Shown here in pieces: positions 43,949 through 54,079 of a stretch of DNA of 62,307 nt; position 1 is the stretch's first letter, and every line of letters starts with the position of its first letter. The notes below the pieces were generated by a model. That model was not told the origin of the DNA. It saw only the letters and a list, made by a program, of their open reading frames with translations, and ran no database searches. The stretch comes from Woeseiaceae bacterium (GTDB lineage Bacteria; Pseudomonadota; Gammaproteobacteria; Steroidobacterales; Woeseiaceae), in contig JAHEFF010000015.1 of NCBI GenBank assembly GCA_024640315.1, positions 1 to 62,307 on the forward strand, read 5' to 3'. The translations under genes and the position numbers were made by a program.

Positions 43949-46900
43949 TCACATGTTGCGGCGGTATTCGCCTCCAACCTCGTAGAGTGCAGCGGAAATC
44001 TGCCCAAGGGAATTGGACTTGACCGTATTCATAAGTTCCTCGAATACATTTCCGCGAGCACCGGCAACCGCTTTAAGCGCCGCAATCGCTGCAGCGGACT
44101 CGGCGTGGTGCATATCCTGAAACTCCCGGACATGGGCGATCTGTTCCTTTTTCTCCGACTCCGAGGAGCGGATCAGCTCAAGCTCATGGACTTCGTCCTC
44201 CTGGCCCTCCTTGGGCAGGAAGGTATTGACGCCAATGAGCGGATAGGAGCCATCATGCTTCTTGCTTTCGTAGTAAAGGCTCTCCTCCTGGATCTTGCCG
44301 CGCTGATACATCGTATCCATGGCGCCCAACACACCGCCTCGCTCTGAAATCCGGTCGAACTCGGTATATACGGCCTCTTCAACCAGGTCCGTCAGTTCGT
44401 CAACGATGTATGAGCCCTGCCATGGGTTTTCGCAGTAGTTGAGACCCAGCTCACGCGAGATGATCATCTGGATTGCAACAGCGCGCCGCACGGATTGCTC
44501 GGTCGGCGTCGTGATTGCTTCGTCAAACGCGTTTGTGTGCAAGCTATTGCAGTTGTCGAAAAGCGCGTAAAGCGCCTGCAGCGTCGTGCGAATATCATTG
44601 AACCCGATCTCCTGCGCATGCAGGCTGCGCCCCGACGTCTGGATATGGTACTTCAGCATCTGGCTCCTGGGACTCGCGCCATAGCGTTCGCGCATCGCCC
44701 GCGCCCATATCCGTCGTGCGACACGACCAATAACCGTGTACTCCGGATCCATTCCGTTCGAGAAAAAGAAGCTCAGGTTCGGCGCAAAGTCATCGATGCT
44801 CATGCCGCGCGCAAGGTAATACTCGACGATCGTGAATCCGTTCGACAACGTAAACGCAAGCTGGCTGATGGGGTTCGCGCCGGCTTCGGCAATGTGATAT
44901 CCGCTAATCGATACGCTGTAGTAATTTCGGACTTTGTGGTCGATGAAGTACTGCTGTACGTCACCCATCATCTTCATCGCGAATTCCGTCGAGAAGATGC
45001 ACGTGTTTTGTGCCTGGTCTTCTTTAAGGATGTCGGCCTGCACCGTTCCCCGAACCGATGTCAGCGTGCGCTCCCTGATCCGGGCATAGGTCTCCGCATC
45101 GACAAGCTTGTCGCCGGATATTCCGAGCAGGCCGAGACCAAGGCCGTCATTGCCTGCCGGCAGCTCACCGACATATTCAGGTCGCGGTTTTCCCGCAAAA
45201 TACTTTTCAATCTTCTTCTGTGCCGCGCCCCATTCGCCCTGTGCCTTCAGGTATTTCTCCACCTGCTGGTCTATCGCGGCGTTCATGAAGAATGCGAGGA
45301 TCATCGGCGCCGGGCCATTGATGGTCATGGACACGGATGTCTTCGGCGAACAAAGATCAAATCCGGAATACAATTTCTTGATGTCGTCAACGGACGCGAT
45401 CGAAACGCCGGAATTGCCAACCTTGCCGTAAATGTCGGGCCGCTCATGCGGATCTTCGCCATACAGGGTTACGGAATCGAATGCCGTCGACAGTCTTGCT
45501 GCTTCCTGCCCCCGTGACAGGTAATGGAACCTTGCATTGGTTCTTTCGGGCGTACCCTCCCCGGCAAACATCCGTGTTGGGTCTTCGCCGAGGCGGCGAT
45601 ACGGATACACGCCAGCGGTATACGGATAACCGCCGGGAAGATTCTCCATCATCAGGAACTTGAGCAGCTGGCCCCAGTCCTTTGTCGACGGCGTCGCTAT
45701 CTTCGGAATTTTCTGGTGACTGAGCGACTCGCGATAGTTTGAACCCGTAACATCCTTGCCGCGCACCTGGTAACAGAATTCTTCGGCGCGCACGGCATCC
45801 CGCCGCGACGGCCAATCGCGAAGCAAGCTAATCGCTTCGGAACTGATCTCGCGCAAAGTCTCCTGGTATCGCTGCCGCAAGGTCAGTATCGATCTATCCT
45901 TGTTGTCCGCCAGCGCGTTGGCGCCGTAGGACTCGAATGCTTTTGGCAATTCAGGGTCGCCGAGCTCACGTAAAGCCTCGTAGAGATGCTGGAGCTTGCT
46001 CGCCGCATCTGCCTGCTTTTCCACGCTCGTATTGACGCCGCGGCCATGTTCGCTGATCTCGGCAAGATAACGGATTCGATTCCCGGGAATGACGGCGGTG
46101 GCGCGCGGCTCCTTCTCGGTCACATCAATGTCTGGCGTCCACGAAGCCGCGTCGAGGCCGAGCTTCCCGATCATTCGGCGGCAAAGTTCTGTAAACATCC
46201 AATTGACGCCCGGATCGCTGAACTGGCTCGCTATGGTCGGGTAAACCGGAACGTCCTCATCGGCTGTCTGAAATTCAATGTGGTTGCGCTTCCACTGCTT
46301 GCGAATGTCGCGAAGCGCATCTTCTGCGCCACGTTTGTCGTACTTGTTCAGCACGATCAGATCGGCAAAGTCCAGCATGTCTATCTTCTCAAGCTGACTC
46401 GCTGCGCCGTAATCGCTGGTCATGACGTAAACGGAAAAATCGACCAGGTCGACGATCTCGCTATCGCTCTGCCCAATGCCTGCCGTTTCCACGATGATGA
46501 AATCGAAATCCAGCGATTTCAGAAAAAGAATCTGGTCGGCAAGCATCTCGCTCGTGGCGAGGTGCTGTCGCCGTGTCGCAATCGACCGCATGTAAACCCG
46601 ATCGGAGCGTAGCGAGTTCATGCGAATGCGATCACCCAGCAATGCACCTCCGGTTCGCCTGCGCGTCGGATCGACCGCGACGACAGCAATCTTTTTGTCG
46701 GGAAATGAATTCAGGAACCGATTCAGGATTTCATCCGTCACGCTGCTTTTGCCCGCGCCGCCGGTACCGGTTATGCCAATCACCGGAACAACACCGGACT
46801 GGATTTGCCACTCTTTTCGCAACGCAGCCATTTTCGGTCCGCTGAAGACGCCTTCCTCGATAGCGGAGATCATTGCGGCAACGTCGTTCGAAAACCCCGC

Positions 46901-47392
46901 CCGGGCTCCGTCAGGCACGACGGTTTCCTGACGTCCTTCCTCGGTGCGACGAACAAGATCCTGGATCATCTCCTGCAGACCCATCTCCATGCCGTCATGG
47001 GGGTGATAGATACGCTCGACGCCGTAGGCCATTAGTCCTTTGATTTCCTCGGGCGTGATCGTACCGCCGCCTCCACCAAAGACCTTGATGTGCGGCGAAC
47101 CGAGTTCTCGCAGACGGTCCACCATGTAGCAGAAGAATTCGTTATGCCCACCCTGGTAGGAACTGATTGCGATGCCATCCGCGTCTTCCTGAATTGCCGC
47201 GCGCACGATATCGTCAACACTACGGTTGTGGCCGAGATGAATCACTTCCGCGCCCTCTGCCTGGATCAGGCGACGCATAATATTGATCGCCGCATCGTGG
47301 CCATCAAACAGCGACGCTGCCGTGACGAAACGCAGCGGTGGCTTGCTTTCCTTTCCGGAAGCCTGTGGCAATTCGGACTGAGCGGTGCTCAT
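43949..47392 (-). CDS. icmF: fused isobutyryl-CoA mutase (IcmF)
   Basis: This 1147-residue protein from ATG 47392 has three parts in IcmF order. First is a B12-binding domain (about 20-145) with DGHDAAIN; the His is the cobalt ligand. Second is a MeaI/MMAA-type GTPase chaperone (about 200-450) with the P-loop GTGGAGKSS (209-217) and base motif NKYD. Third is the mutase TIM-barrel domain (about 540-1147) with [13 protein letters not shown] and [11 protein letters not shown]. It interconverts isobutyryl-CoA and n-butyryl-CoA using adenosylcobalamin; some relatives act on isovaleryl/pivalyl-CoA. A TetR gene is divergent and a hairpin element follows its stop. Confidence 0.94.
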   Translation of the reverse strand: MSTAQSELPQASGKESKPPLRFVTAASLFDGHDAAINIMRRLIQAEGAEVIHLGHNRSVDDIVRAAIQEDADGIAISSYQGGHNEFFCYMVDRLRELGSPHIKVFGGGGGTITPEEIKGLMAYGVERIYHPHDGMEMGLQEMIQDLVRRTEEGRQETVVPDGARAGFSNDVAAMISAIEEGVFSGPKMAALRKEWQIQSGVVPVIGITGTGGAGKSSVTDEILNRFLNSFPDKKIAVVAVDPTRRRTGGALLGDRIRMNSLRSDRVYMRSIATRRQHLATSEMLADQILFLKSLDFDFIIVETAGIGQSDSEIVDLVDFSVYVMTSDYGAASQLEKIDMLDFADLIVLNKYDKRGAEDALRDIRKQWKRNHIEFQTADEDVPVYPTIASQFSDPGVNWMFTELCRRMIGKLGLDAASWTPDIDVTEKEPRATAVIPGNRIRYLAEISEHGRGVNTSVEKQADAASKLQHLYEALRELGDPELPKAFESYGANALADNKDRSILTLRQRYQETLREISSEAISLLRDWPSRRDAVRAEEFCYQVRGKDVTGSNYRESLSHQKIPKIATPSTKDWGQLLKFLMMENLPGGYPYTAGVYPYRRLGEDPTRMFAGEGTPERTNARFHYLSRGQEAARLSTAFDSVTLYGEDPHERPDIYGKVGNSGVSIASVDDIKKLYSGFDLCSPKTSVSMTINGPAPMILAFFMNAAIDQQVEKYLKAQGEWGAAQKKIEKYFAGKPRPEYVGELPAGNDGLGLGLLGISGDKLVDAETYARIRERTLTSVRGTVQADILKEDQAQNTCIFSTEFAMKMMGDVQQYFIDHKVRNYYSVSISGYHIAEAGANPISQLAFTLSNGFTIVEYYLARGMSIDDFAPNLSFFFSNGMDPEYTVIGRVARRIWARAMRERYGASPRSQMLKYHIQTSGRSLHAQEIGFNDIRTTLQALYALFDNCNSLHTNAFDEAITTPTEQSVRRAVAIQMIISRELGLNYCENPWQGSYIVDELTDLVEEAVYTEFDRISERGGVLGAMDTMYQRGKIQEESLYYESKKHDGSYPLIGVNTFLPKEGQEDEVHELELIRSSESEKKEQIAHVREFQDMHHAESAAAIAALKAVAGARGNVFEELMNTVKSNSLGQISAALYEVGGEYRRNM

Positions 47393-47474
47393 GGACCCAA
47401 ATCCTCTGATAAGTTGCGCAGGAAACAACCACCTTTTCGGCGGATAACTCTTTTGAAATCAACGCTTTCTGACG

Positions 47475-47503
47475 TTGCAAAAGTTTTAATCTAGATTAAA
47501 ATA
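47475..47503 (+). promoter_or_regulatory. promoter with an 18-bp palindrome between icmF and a TetR gene
   Basis: TTGCAA (47475-47480) and TAAAAT (47497-47502) are 16 bases apart, about 60 bases ahead of the TetR start. TTTTAATCTAGATTAAAA at 47484-47501 is a perfect 18-bp palindrome filling the spacer and -10, as expected of a TetR operator controlling both divergent genes. Confidence 0.5.
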
Positions 47504-47557
47504 ATGCACTCTGGCAGAGAGATCAAGTGCACAAGTCCTGTAAGGAACACACAATTA

Positions 47558-48145
47558 ATGGCCACCAACCCGGCAGAGACGCGATTTGAATCGCAGCGCC
47601 ACCGAATTCTTAAAGCCGCCGCGACCTGTTTTAACGAGAAAGGCTTCAGCGGCACATCTCTTAAAGATGTCTCGCGCCACCTCGGGCTCACAGACGCTGC
47701 GCTCTACTATTACGTCAAGAACAAGGAAGAGCTGGTCTATCAATGCTATCTGCGGGCGGCCGAGCTCGGCCGGGAGGCGATGGACAGGGCGGTCAGGGAT
47801 GGCGCATCCGGATTCGACCAGGCTTATCTCTACGTCAAGTACCACATTGAAATCATGGTCGGTGATGAGGGGCCTGTGGCCATCATGAGTGAAATACCGT
47901 CGCTCAAGAGAACACACCGCAACGAGATTCTCGAAGTATCCCGGCAACACAGCGCGGGGTTCGAGGAAATCCTGAGCCGTGGCATCGACGATGGCAGCAT
48001 CACCCCTTGCGATGTTCGCATGACCGGCAATGCCGTCATGGGATCAATTAACTGGATTCCAAAATGGTTTCACGGCAAGGCCTCGATGGCCAGGGAGATC
48101 TGCCGTGAATTTCCCGCGATCCTGACGAAAGGACTCAAGGTTTGA
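47558..48145 (+). CDS. TetR family regulator divergent from icmF
   Basis: This 195-residue protein from ATG 47558 (AAGGA upstream) has the helix-turn-helix ILKAAATCFNEKGFSGTSLKDVSRHLGLTDAA in part and YYYVKNKEELVYQC typical of TetR regulators of fatty acid and acyl-CoA genes. The ligand domain is short. It probably controls icmF and itself through the palindrome at 47484-47501. An upstream ATG at 47504 has no ribosome site. Confidence 0.85.
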   Translation: MATNPAETRFESQRHRILKAAATCFNEKGFSGTSLKDVSRHLGLTDAALYYYVKNKEELVYQCYLRAAELGREAMDRAVRDGASGFDQAYLYVKYHIEIMVGDEGPVAIMSEIPSLKRTHRNEILEVSRQHSAGFEEILSRGIDDGSITPCDVRMTGNAVMGSINWIPKWFHGKASMAREICREFPAILTKGLKV

Positions 48146-48193
48146 TCCGGGCACCAGAGACAGACCGCTTGTTGGAATTTTGCATCGGCGCAG

Positions 48194-48240
48194 GAGACAA
48201 GGCAAAACCGACGCTGAAGCGAAACGTATAGTCGATACGT
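48194..48240. repeat. intergenic hairpin element after the TetR gene
   Basis: GAGACAAGGCAAAA at 48194-48207 recurs exactly at 59786-59799 in the window. Just beyond, ACGTAT (48224-48229) and ATACGT (48235-48240) form a hairpin with a five-base loop. It lies in the gap between a TetR gene and a convergent Sel1 gene, where dispersed intergenic repeats often occur. The function is unknown. Confidence 0.4.
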
Positions 48241-48291
48241 GAGCGTTCTGAGGAATGCTCTGGCGCAGTATCGCGCCGTGACCGTTTCTAA

Positions 48292-49008
48292 CTAACGGTT
48301 TTCTATCGCGGCGAGTTCGTCTTTGATGGCCTCTTCCTGGCCACGAAGGTCCTCGAGCTGCTCGGCAAGAACATCGTCGTCGATTTCGACTCTCCCATCC
48401 AGGTAGTCAATCCGCGCCTTCAGCCGCATCCGGACGTCACGATAGAAATCCGGCCCGGCCGTCTCGCCTGACGGATTCATAACGATTGCCGGACTTGAGG
48501 TAGATCCGCCCGGTATCCGGGTGCCGGTTTGACCCCGGAGCGTCCGCATATCCCGCTCAATGAGCCCGACGAGCAGAGTTCGATCACCCATCTCCTTCCA
48601 CAAATCGAGAAAGACGGCTTCAGCCGTGCTGCGCTCGGCCGGCGTCAACATCGTCGTCACCTCGTCTCGAATCTGCCCAAGCAACGGTTCGCCGCGCTCA
48701 GCTGCCAACCGGAACCATGCGAGCGCCTCTGCCCTGTTCTGCTCTGTCCCCTGAGCGTTCAGGTGCATGTAGCCGACCATATACTGTGCGTACTTGTCAC
48801 CAATCGGTGCAAGCTCTTTCTCATAGATGAGCAGCGCACGCTCGTAGTCACCGGACGCGTACACATTTTCGACCCGCTCCTGAGTGTAACGGGTACGTTG
48901 ATCGAGCGGATCTCCGGGGAAGGGCTTAAAACTTTGTGGATATGCGCAGACGCACGCTAGCCCTGCGAGCAAGCCCGATATCAATGCCAACCTGATTTTC
49001 AATGTCAC
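48292..49008 (-). CDS. exported Sel1-repeat protein
   Basis: This 238-residue protein has a signal peptide (MTLKIRLALISGLLAGLACVCAYP) and one clear Sel1/TPR-like unit (YAQYMVGYMHLNAQG... AEALAWFRLAAERGEP) near residues 73-112. The C-terminal 50 residues are charged and look coiled-coil (RMRLKARIDYLDGR to the end). Sel1 repeats mediate protein contacts. No operon partner is apparent. Confidence 0.78.
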   Translation of the reverse strand: MTLKIRLALISGLLAGLACVCAYPQSFKPFPGDPLDQRTRYTQERVENVYASGDYERALLIYEKELAPIGDKYAQYMVGYMHLNAQGTEQNRAEALAWFRLAAERGEPLLGQIRDEVTTMLTPAERSTAEAVFLDLWKEMGDRTLLVGLIERDMRTLRGQTGTRIPGGSTSSPAIVMNPSGETAGPDFYRDVRMRLKARIDYLDGRVEIDDDVLAEQLEDLRGQEEAIKDELAAIENR

Positions 49009-49123
49009 TCAATTCCGTAGCGGCATTTGACTGCCATGCATGTATTTTAAGACACCCCCGGCACGCCGCAAGTTCAACTTTCGGGGACGCATTTTGCTGC
49101 CAATCGGGCCGTTTGTGCAGGCC

Positions 49124-49924
49124 TCAGGGCGGATCGCGAAACTCTGGAGAACGCTTTTCGAGGTTTGCGGCGGCCGCTTCCTTCTGATTATCCCCGGCCA
49201 TTACCGCCATCTGCAGTTTCGCCTCCAGCGCCAGCATATCCGCAGGGTTGCCGCGCCAGGCCTGGCCGATCATCTTCTTGATGGATCGGATCGCATCCGG
49301 GGACTTCCCGGCAATCTCTTTTGCCACGGCCGTGGCTTTCGCCAGCGGATCACCCGCAACCTCCGTCACAAGATTCAGGGCCATTGCTTCGTCGGCCTCT
49401 ACCACTCGACCGGTAAAGGCCAGTTCCTTCGCCCGATCTTCGGACAGGATGCCAGGCATGGTGGCGGTAATGCCCATATCGGGAATGAGGCCCCATTTGA
49501 TTTCCATGACTGACATACGCGTATTCGGCGCTGCATAACGAATATCAGCGCCCATGGCGATCTGGAATCCTGCTCCGAAGGCTGAGCCGTGTAATGCGGC
49601 GATGACGGGCACGGGAAGATCCCGCCAGCACATGGCGGCACTCTGAAAATAATTGGCGCCCGATGCAGTACGTGGTTTCATGCGTTCACCAATTGTCGCG
49701 CCTATTCCCTCTCCTGCAAACACCGAAATATCGACGCCCGCACAAAAGTCCTGGCCATCGCCGTGCAGGACAACGGCGCGGACAGACGAATCGCTGCCGA
49801 TCGACTCCGTGGCTGCAATAAGCGCATCGAACATCGCCGTGTCGACGGCATTTCGCTTGTCGGCACGATTCAATGTGACGGTTGCTACGTGATCAGAAAC
49901 AGCGATCTTGACGCGTTCACCCAT
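49124..49924 (-). CDS. enoyl-CoA hydratase/isomerase family protein
   Basis: This 266-residue crotonase has FCAGVDISVFAG and HGSAFGAGFQIAMGADIRYA for the oxyanion hole, and EIKWGLIPDMG, where Glu and Asp lie near the active site. RNAVDTAMFDAL is typical of the N terminus. It lies 15 bases after a MaoC-type hydratase gene, making a pair of enzymes that can hydrate enoyl-CoA by different folds. Confidence 0.87.
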   Translation of the reverse strand: MGERVKIAVSDHVATVTLNRADKRNAVDTAMFDALIAATESIGSDSSVRAVVLHGDGQDFCAGVDISVFAGEGIGATIGERMKPRTASGANYFQSAAMCWRDLPVPVIAALHGSAFGAGFQIAMGADIRYAAPNTRMSVMEIKWGLIPDMGITATMPGILSEDRAKELAFTGRVVEADEAMALNLVTEVAGDPLAKATAVAKEIAGKSPDAIRSIKKMIGQAWRGNPADMLALEAKLQMAVMAGDNQKEAAAANLEKRSPEFRDPP

Positions 49925-49939
49925 AGACTTCTCCGAATT

Positions 49940-50824
49940 TCACGCTGACAGCTTACAGATACCGTTGTTCAGAACCACGACGTTTCTTTCATTCACACGG
50001 CAGCGAAAAGATATGACGTTTCCTTCCTGCCACATCTCGGTAGTTATGACGTCACCGGGATAGACGGGCGCACTGAAACGGACGTCCAGGCTGCCAATCA
50101 ATGTGAAGTCATAGTTGCAAACCGTCTTCAGGATTGCGTGGCAAGCAATGCCATAGGTACAGCGACCATGCAGAATCGGCGCATTAAATCCGGCCTGTCG
50201 CGCAAACTCCGGATCTGCATGCAGCGGATTCAAATCTCCGGACAAGCGAAACAGCAACGCCTGGTCGGGTCGCGTCGGCAGGTCACAGACCAGGTCGGGC
50301 TCACGATTCGGCATCCGGTGCCGCGACCGAACCGGCGGAGCAGGCCCACCGAAGCCACCGTCACCGCGAGCAATCACTCGACTGCCCGCCGTACAAACGA
50401 CTGTGTCGTCCCGCGCCAGTCGCAGTTCGGTTTCCAGCTCAATCTCAGCGCCTCCTCCGGCACCCCGGTCAGAAACAGAAATGACGCGCTGGTTTAATAG
50501 CAAATTCGCCGAGGACGGTAACGGTCGGAATATTTCCAGGGATTGAGACCGATGCAGAATCTGCCTCATATCGACGCCCGATTGCGCAACAATGGTATCT
50601 GGAATGATCATGCTGGCCATCGTCGGCAGGGTTCGCAGGCCTGCACGTTCACTAACGTAAGACAATTCACCGGCATCGAGGGGGTTACTGCCGAGACCTA
50701 TTCCAAGCGCATACAGCATCACGTCCAGCTCCCCATAACTCACCGGCAGGTCCGTGAGGACTGTCGCTTGCAGGGATTCGTGATCAATTGGCATGTATGG
50801 CAGCTCGTAGCGAAGGGCAGGCAT
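49940..50824 (-). CDS. MaoC-type (R)-specific enoyl-CoA hydratase
   Basis: The product, about 294 residues, is a double hotdog like the hydratase-2 domain of peroxisomal MFE-2. The second half has the signature RLSGDLNPLHADPEFARQAG followed by PILHGRCTYG; Asp and His of the motif are catalytic. It would form (R)-3-hydroxyacyl-CoA. The start is uncertain: ATG 50824 begins MPALRYELPYMP but has no clear ribosome site; a TTG at 50851 and ATG at 50794 are alternatives. Confidence 0.83.
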   Translation of the reverse strand: MPALRYELPYMPIDHESLQATVLTDLPVSYGELDVMLYALGIGLGSNPLDAGELSYVSERAGLRTLPTMASMIIPDTIVAQSGVDMRQILHRSQSLEIFRPLPSSANLLLNQRVISVSDRGAGGGAEIELETELRLARDDTVVCTAGSRVIARGDGGFGGPAPPVRSRHRMPNREPDLVCDLPTRPDQALLFRLSGDLNPLHADPEFARQAGFNAPILHGRCTYGIACHAILKTVCNYDFTLIGSLDVRFSAPVYPGDVITTEMWQEGNVISFRCRVNERNVVVLNNGICKLSA

Positions 50825-50873
50825 TCTAGGTGTGTAGCGTATCACCGGCAAGTTGTCATACGATCCCTATGCG

Positions 50874-51347
50874 ATGAATCTCGATAATCCTCTCGTTCTC
50901 CGCGCAGCCCACCGATCAGAGGCGGCGGCCATCGGCAGCATGTCCCGGTTGCAGGTCGAGTATGGTCTGAACTGGCGATGGACACCTGCAAAAGTCAGGC
51001 GCTTCATCAAGGACGAGGAGACCATGGTGCTGGTCGCGAGCGTTGGCGGTGTCATCGAGGGGTTCGCGATCATGAAATTTCACGATGATGACGCGCACCT
51101 CTTCCTGCTTGCGGTACAACCAAAGGCTCGCCGCTCGGGCATCGGCAAAGCACTGGTTGAGTGGCTCGAGAAGTCCTGCCGCACCGCCGGTATTAAACGC
51201 ATCAGGCTGGAGGTACGCGCAACGAATCACGAAGCCAGGCATTTTTACGAACACCTGGGCTACCGGTTTGTCAGCGAGGTATCCGGCTATTACGAGCGTC
51301 GCGAAGCCGCGATAGTCATGGCCAAGATGTTGACAGCAGGCGACTAG
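50874..51347 (+). CDS. GNAT family acetyltransferase
   Basis: This 157-residue protein has the acetyl-CoA-binding motif A as LAVQPKARRSGIGKALVEWL (near residue 77) and the later segment NHEARHFYEHLGYRFV, both typical of RimI-like N-acetyltransferases. ATG 50874 is used because the TTG at 50853 has no ribosome site. It overlaps the convergent kinase-like gene by four bases. Substrate unknown. Confidence 0.82.
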   Translation: MNLDNPLVLRAAHRSEAAAIGSMSRLQVEYGLNWRWTPAKVRRFIKDEETMVLVASVGGVIEGFAIMKFHDDDAHLFLLAVQPKARRSGIGKALVEWLEKSCRTAGIKRIRLEVRATNHEARHFYEHLGYRFVSEVSGYYERREAAIVMAKMLTAGD

Positions 51348-52417
51348 CCCCCCGCTCGTTCTGCAAAGTTCCAGCCGAGTTTCGCGAGCGGCGCTACAGC
51401 CTGCGCGGCACGTTCAGCATGAACATTGGCTGCAGTGCCATCCCTGACCCGGCCAGCGATTCCCTGCAATATGGCAGCCAGGCGGAAAAAGTTGTATGCC
51501 GAATAGAAATCGCGATGCGCAATGCCGCCGACACGACCGGTTCTGGTGCAATACATCTCAACGTACTCGTCAGCGGACGGGATTCCCAACGTCGCAAGAT
51601 CCTTTCCTGCCAGACCCGTACTGCCAATACCGATCTCCGGCATTTGCCAGGACATCAGGTGGTAGGTGAAATCCCCGAGCGGATGACCGATTGTGGACAA
51701 CTCCCAATCGAGCACGGAAATGACCCGTGGCTCGGTCGGGTGAATAATCATGTTATCGAGTCGGAAGTCGCCATGGACGACCGCCGCGGACTCATCGTCA
51801 GGGATATTTGCCGGCAGCCACTCAATCAGCCGATCCATCTCTTCAATTTTCGCTGTCTCGGATGCGGCGTACTGCTTCGTCCAGCGCGAAATCTGGCGGG
51901 CAAAGTAGTTGCCGGATTGACCGTATTCAGCGAGGCCGATTTTTCCAACGTCGAAATTATGCAGATTCGCAATCGTCTGGTTGCTGTTGTCGTAGATCGC
52001 CCGCCTCTCATCCGGCGCCACGCCCGGTAAATCCAGGTCCCAGAAAATTCTCCCTTCGACGAACTCCATGATGAAGAACATCGTGCCAACGATTTCCTCG
52101 TCCTTACAAAGGACGAAAGGTCGTGGCACCGGAAAATCCGCCGCATAGAGTGCGCTGATGACTCTAAATTCGCGATCAACCGCATGAGCTGATTTGAGGA
52201 GTTTGCCCGGCGGCTTGCGGCGCATGACGTATTTGCCGGACGGTGACTCCAGCAGGTAAGTCGGATTCGATTGCCCACCGCGGAACTGACGAACAGTTAG
52301 TGGACCATGAAACCCCTCGACATGAGACAGCATGTACTCCTGCAGCGGCTCCGGGTCGAAGCGGTGAATTTCAAGAACATCTCTCGTCCCGGAAAATTGT
52401 TCCTGCCTCTCGCTCAT
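51344..52417 (-). CDS. ACAD10-like aminoglycoside-phosphotransferase family protein
   Basis: This 357-residue protein has the kinase-like fold with FRGGQSNPTYLL, VMRRKPPGKLLKSAH, the catalytic loop VVHGDFRLDNM and VLDWELSTIGHPLGD. Relatives related to the N-terminal kinase part of ACAD10/11 occur beside acyl-CoA dehydrogenases and may phosphorylate 4-hydroxyacyl-CoA. The start at 52417 avoids overlap with mccB, 28 bases upstream. It is third in the operon ivd-mccB-kinase. Confidence 0.84.
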   Translation of the reverse strand: MSERQEQFSGTRDVLEIHRFDPEPLQEYMLSHVEGFHGPLTVRQFRGGQSNPTYLLESPSGKYVMRRKPPGKLLKSAHAVDREFRVISALYAADFPVPRPFVLCKDEEIVGTMFFIMEFVEGRIFWDLDLPGVAPDERRAIYDNSNQTIANLHNFDVGKIGLAEYGQSGNYFARQISRWTKQYAASETAKIEEMDRLIEWLPANIPDDESAAVVHGDFRLDNMIIHPTEPRVISVLDWELSTIGHPLGDFTYHLMSWQMPEIGIGSTGLAGKDLATLGIPSADEYVEMYCTRTGRVGGIAHRDFYSAYNFFRLAAILQGIAGRVRDGTAANVHAERAAQAVAPLAKLGWNFAERAGG

Positions 52418-52445
52418 TCCCCATTCTAACGCGCCCGCAGCGCAA

Positions 52446-54056
52446 CTACATGCGGAATATTCCGTAAGGGGTTTCCGCGTCGCGTGGATTATTGAGAGAG
52501 GCGGAAATCGCCTGGCCGAGGACCTTGCGGGTATCGACAGGATCGATGACACCGTCATCCCAAAGCCGGGCGCTCGCGTAGTATGGGTGACCCTGCTTCT
52601 CGTACTGGCGTTTTATGCGTCGCTCGTAATTAAGCTTCTCTTTCTTGTCCCATTTCTCGCCGCGCAGCTCCATGCCGTCATTCTTGACGGTTGAGAGAAC
52701 GAGCGAGGCTTGCTCTCCCCCCATGACAGAGATCCTGGCATTTGGCCACATCCACATCATCCGGGGCGCATAGGCACGGCCACACATCGCGTAGTTGCCG
52801 GCGCCGAATGAGCCGCCGATGATGACTGTAAACTTCGGTACAGAGGCCGTTGCGACCGCGTTAACCATCTTGGCCCCGTCTTTTGCTATGCCACCGTGTT
52901 CGTATTTCCTGCCCACCATGAAACCAGTGATGTTCTGCAGAAAAACCAACGGAATGCCGCGTCGGTTGCAGAGCTGAATGAAATGGGCGCCTTTCTGCGC
53001 GGATTCGGAGAACAGGATGCCGTTGTTGGCGACGATACCGACCGGATATCCATACAGGTGCGCGAATCCGCATACCAGGGTCGGACCATACAACGCTTTG
53101 AATTCCTGAAAGTCAGAGCCATCGACGATGCGGGCAATTACCTCGCGCACGTCATAGGGATAGCGAAAATCTCTCGAGACAACCCCATAGAGCTCATCTG
53201 CCGGATACGCCGGTTCTTCCGGCTCGCGCAAATCGAGCGAAACCTGCTTTTTCCAGTTCAGATTCGAGATCGACTCGCGAACCATCTTCAGTGCTTCGGC
53301 ATCGTTCTCGGCCAGGTAATCAGTAACCCCCGATATTCGCGAATGAACGTCGCCACCGCCCAGGGTTTCTGCATCGACTATCTCACCGGTTGCCGCTTTG
53401 ACCAACGGCGGGCCGCCCAGAAAAATGGTGCCCTGATTCTTTACAATGATGGCCTCATCACACATGGCGGGCACATAAGCGCCGCCGGCGGTGCAAGATC
53501 CGAGAACCGCGGCAATTTGTGGAATGCCCTTTGCGGAAAGTCGCGCCTGGTTGTAGAAAATGCGCCCGAAGTGATCGCGATCCGGAAACACTTCATCCTG
53601 CAATGGCAGATAAGCGCCGCCCGAGTCGACGAGATAGATGCATGGCAAGCCATTCTGCTCGGCGATTTCCTGCGACCTGAGGTGTTTCTTGACCGTCAGC
53701 GGGTAGTAGGTTCCACCCTTGACGGTCGCGTCGTTGGCCACGATGACACAGTCAGTGTCGCTGACCTGCCCTATGCCTGCAATGATCCCTGCTGACGGCA
53801 CTTCGTCGTCGTACTGGCCGTACGCTGCAAGTTGCCCGATCTCCAGAAATGGTGCGCCGCGGTCCACAACCGACCTTATCCGGTCCCGTGGCAACAACTT
53901 TCCGCGCGCGAGGTGCTTTTTGCGAGCGCGCTCGCTTCCGCCTTCAGAAATTTTCGCGAGAAGCTGCTTTAGTTCGTCTGCAAGCTTTCGGTTGGCCGCG
54001 TCGTTTTCTTTAAAGTCTTTGGAATCGACTTTCACTTTGCTTTTAATCGTCGGCAT
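52446..54056 (-). CDS. mccB: methylcrotonoyl-CoA carboxylase carboxyltransferase subunit
   Basis: This 536-residue biotin-dependent carboxyltransferase has both crotonase-like halves: [11 protein letters not shown] near the start, [28 protein letters not shown], and [21 protein letters not shown] in the C-terminal half. The last two segments are closest to MccB rather than propionyl-CoA carboxylase. It transfers CO2 from biotin to 3-methylcrotonyl-CoA in leucine breakdown. The biotin carboxylase subunit (mccA) is not beside it nor in the window. Confidence 0.9.
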   Translation of the reverse strand: MPTIKSKVKVDSKDFKENDAANRKLADELKQLLAKISEGGSERARKKHLARGKLLPRDRIRSVVDRGAPFLEIGQLAAYGQYDDEVPSAGIIAGIGQVSDTDCVIVANDATVKGGTYYPLTVKKHLRSQEIAEQNGLPCIYLVDSGGAYLPLQDEVFPDRDHFGRIFYNQARLSAKGIPQIAAVLGSCTAGGAYVPAMCDEAIIVKNQGTIFLGGPPLVKAATGEIVDAETLGGGDVHSRISGVTDYLAENDAEALKMVRESISNLNWKKQVSLDLREPEEPAYPADELYGVVSRDFRYPYDVREVIARIVDGSDFQEFKALYGPTLVCGFAHLYGYPVGIVANNGILFSESAQKGAHFIQLCNRRGIPLVFLQNITGFMVGRKYEHGGIAKDGAKMVNAVATASVPKFTVIIGGSFGAGNYAMCGRAYAPRMMWMWPNARISVMGGEQASLVLSTVKNDGMELRGEKWDKKEKLNYERRIKRQYEKQGHPYYASARLWDDGVIDPVDTRKVLGQAISASLNNPRDAETPYGIFRM

Positions 54057-54079
54057 AACCGTCGTCGCTGCATTCCCTG

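Noticed and set aside
44495..45517. 340-codon open frame on + within icmF
   Set aside because: Antisense to the mutase domain, Arg/His-rich and without any family motif.
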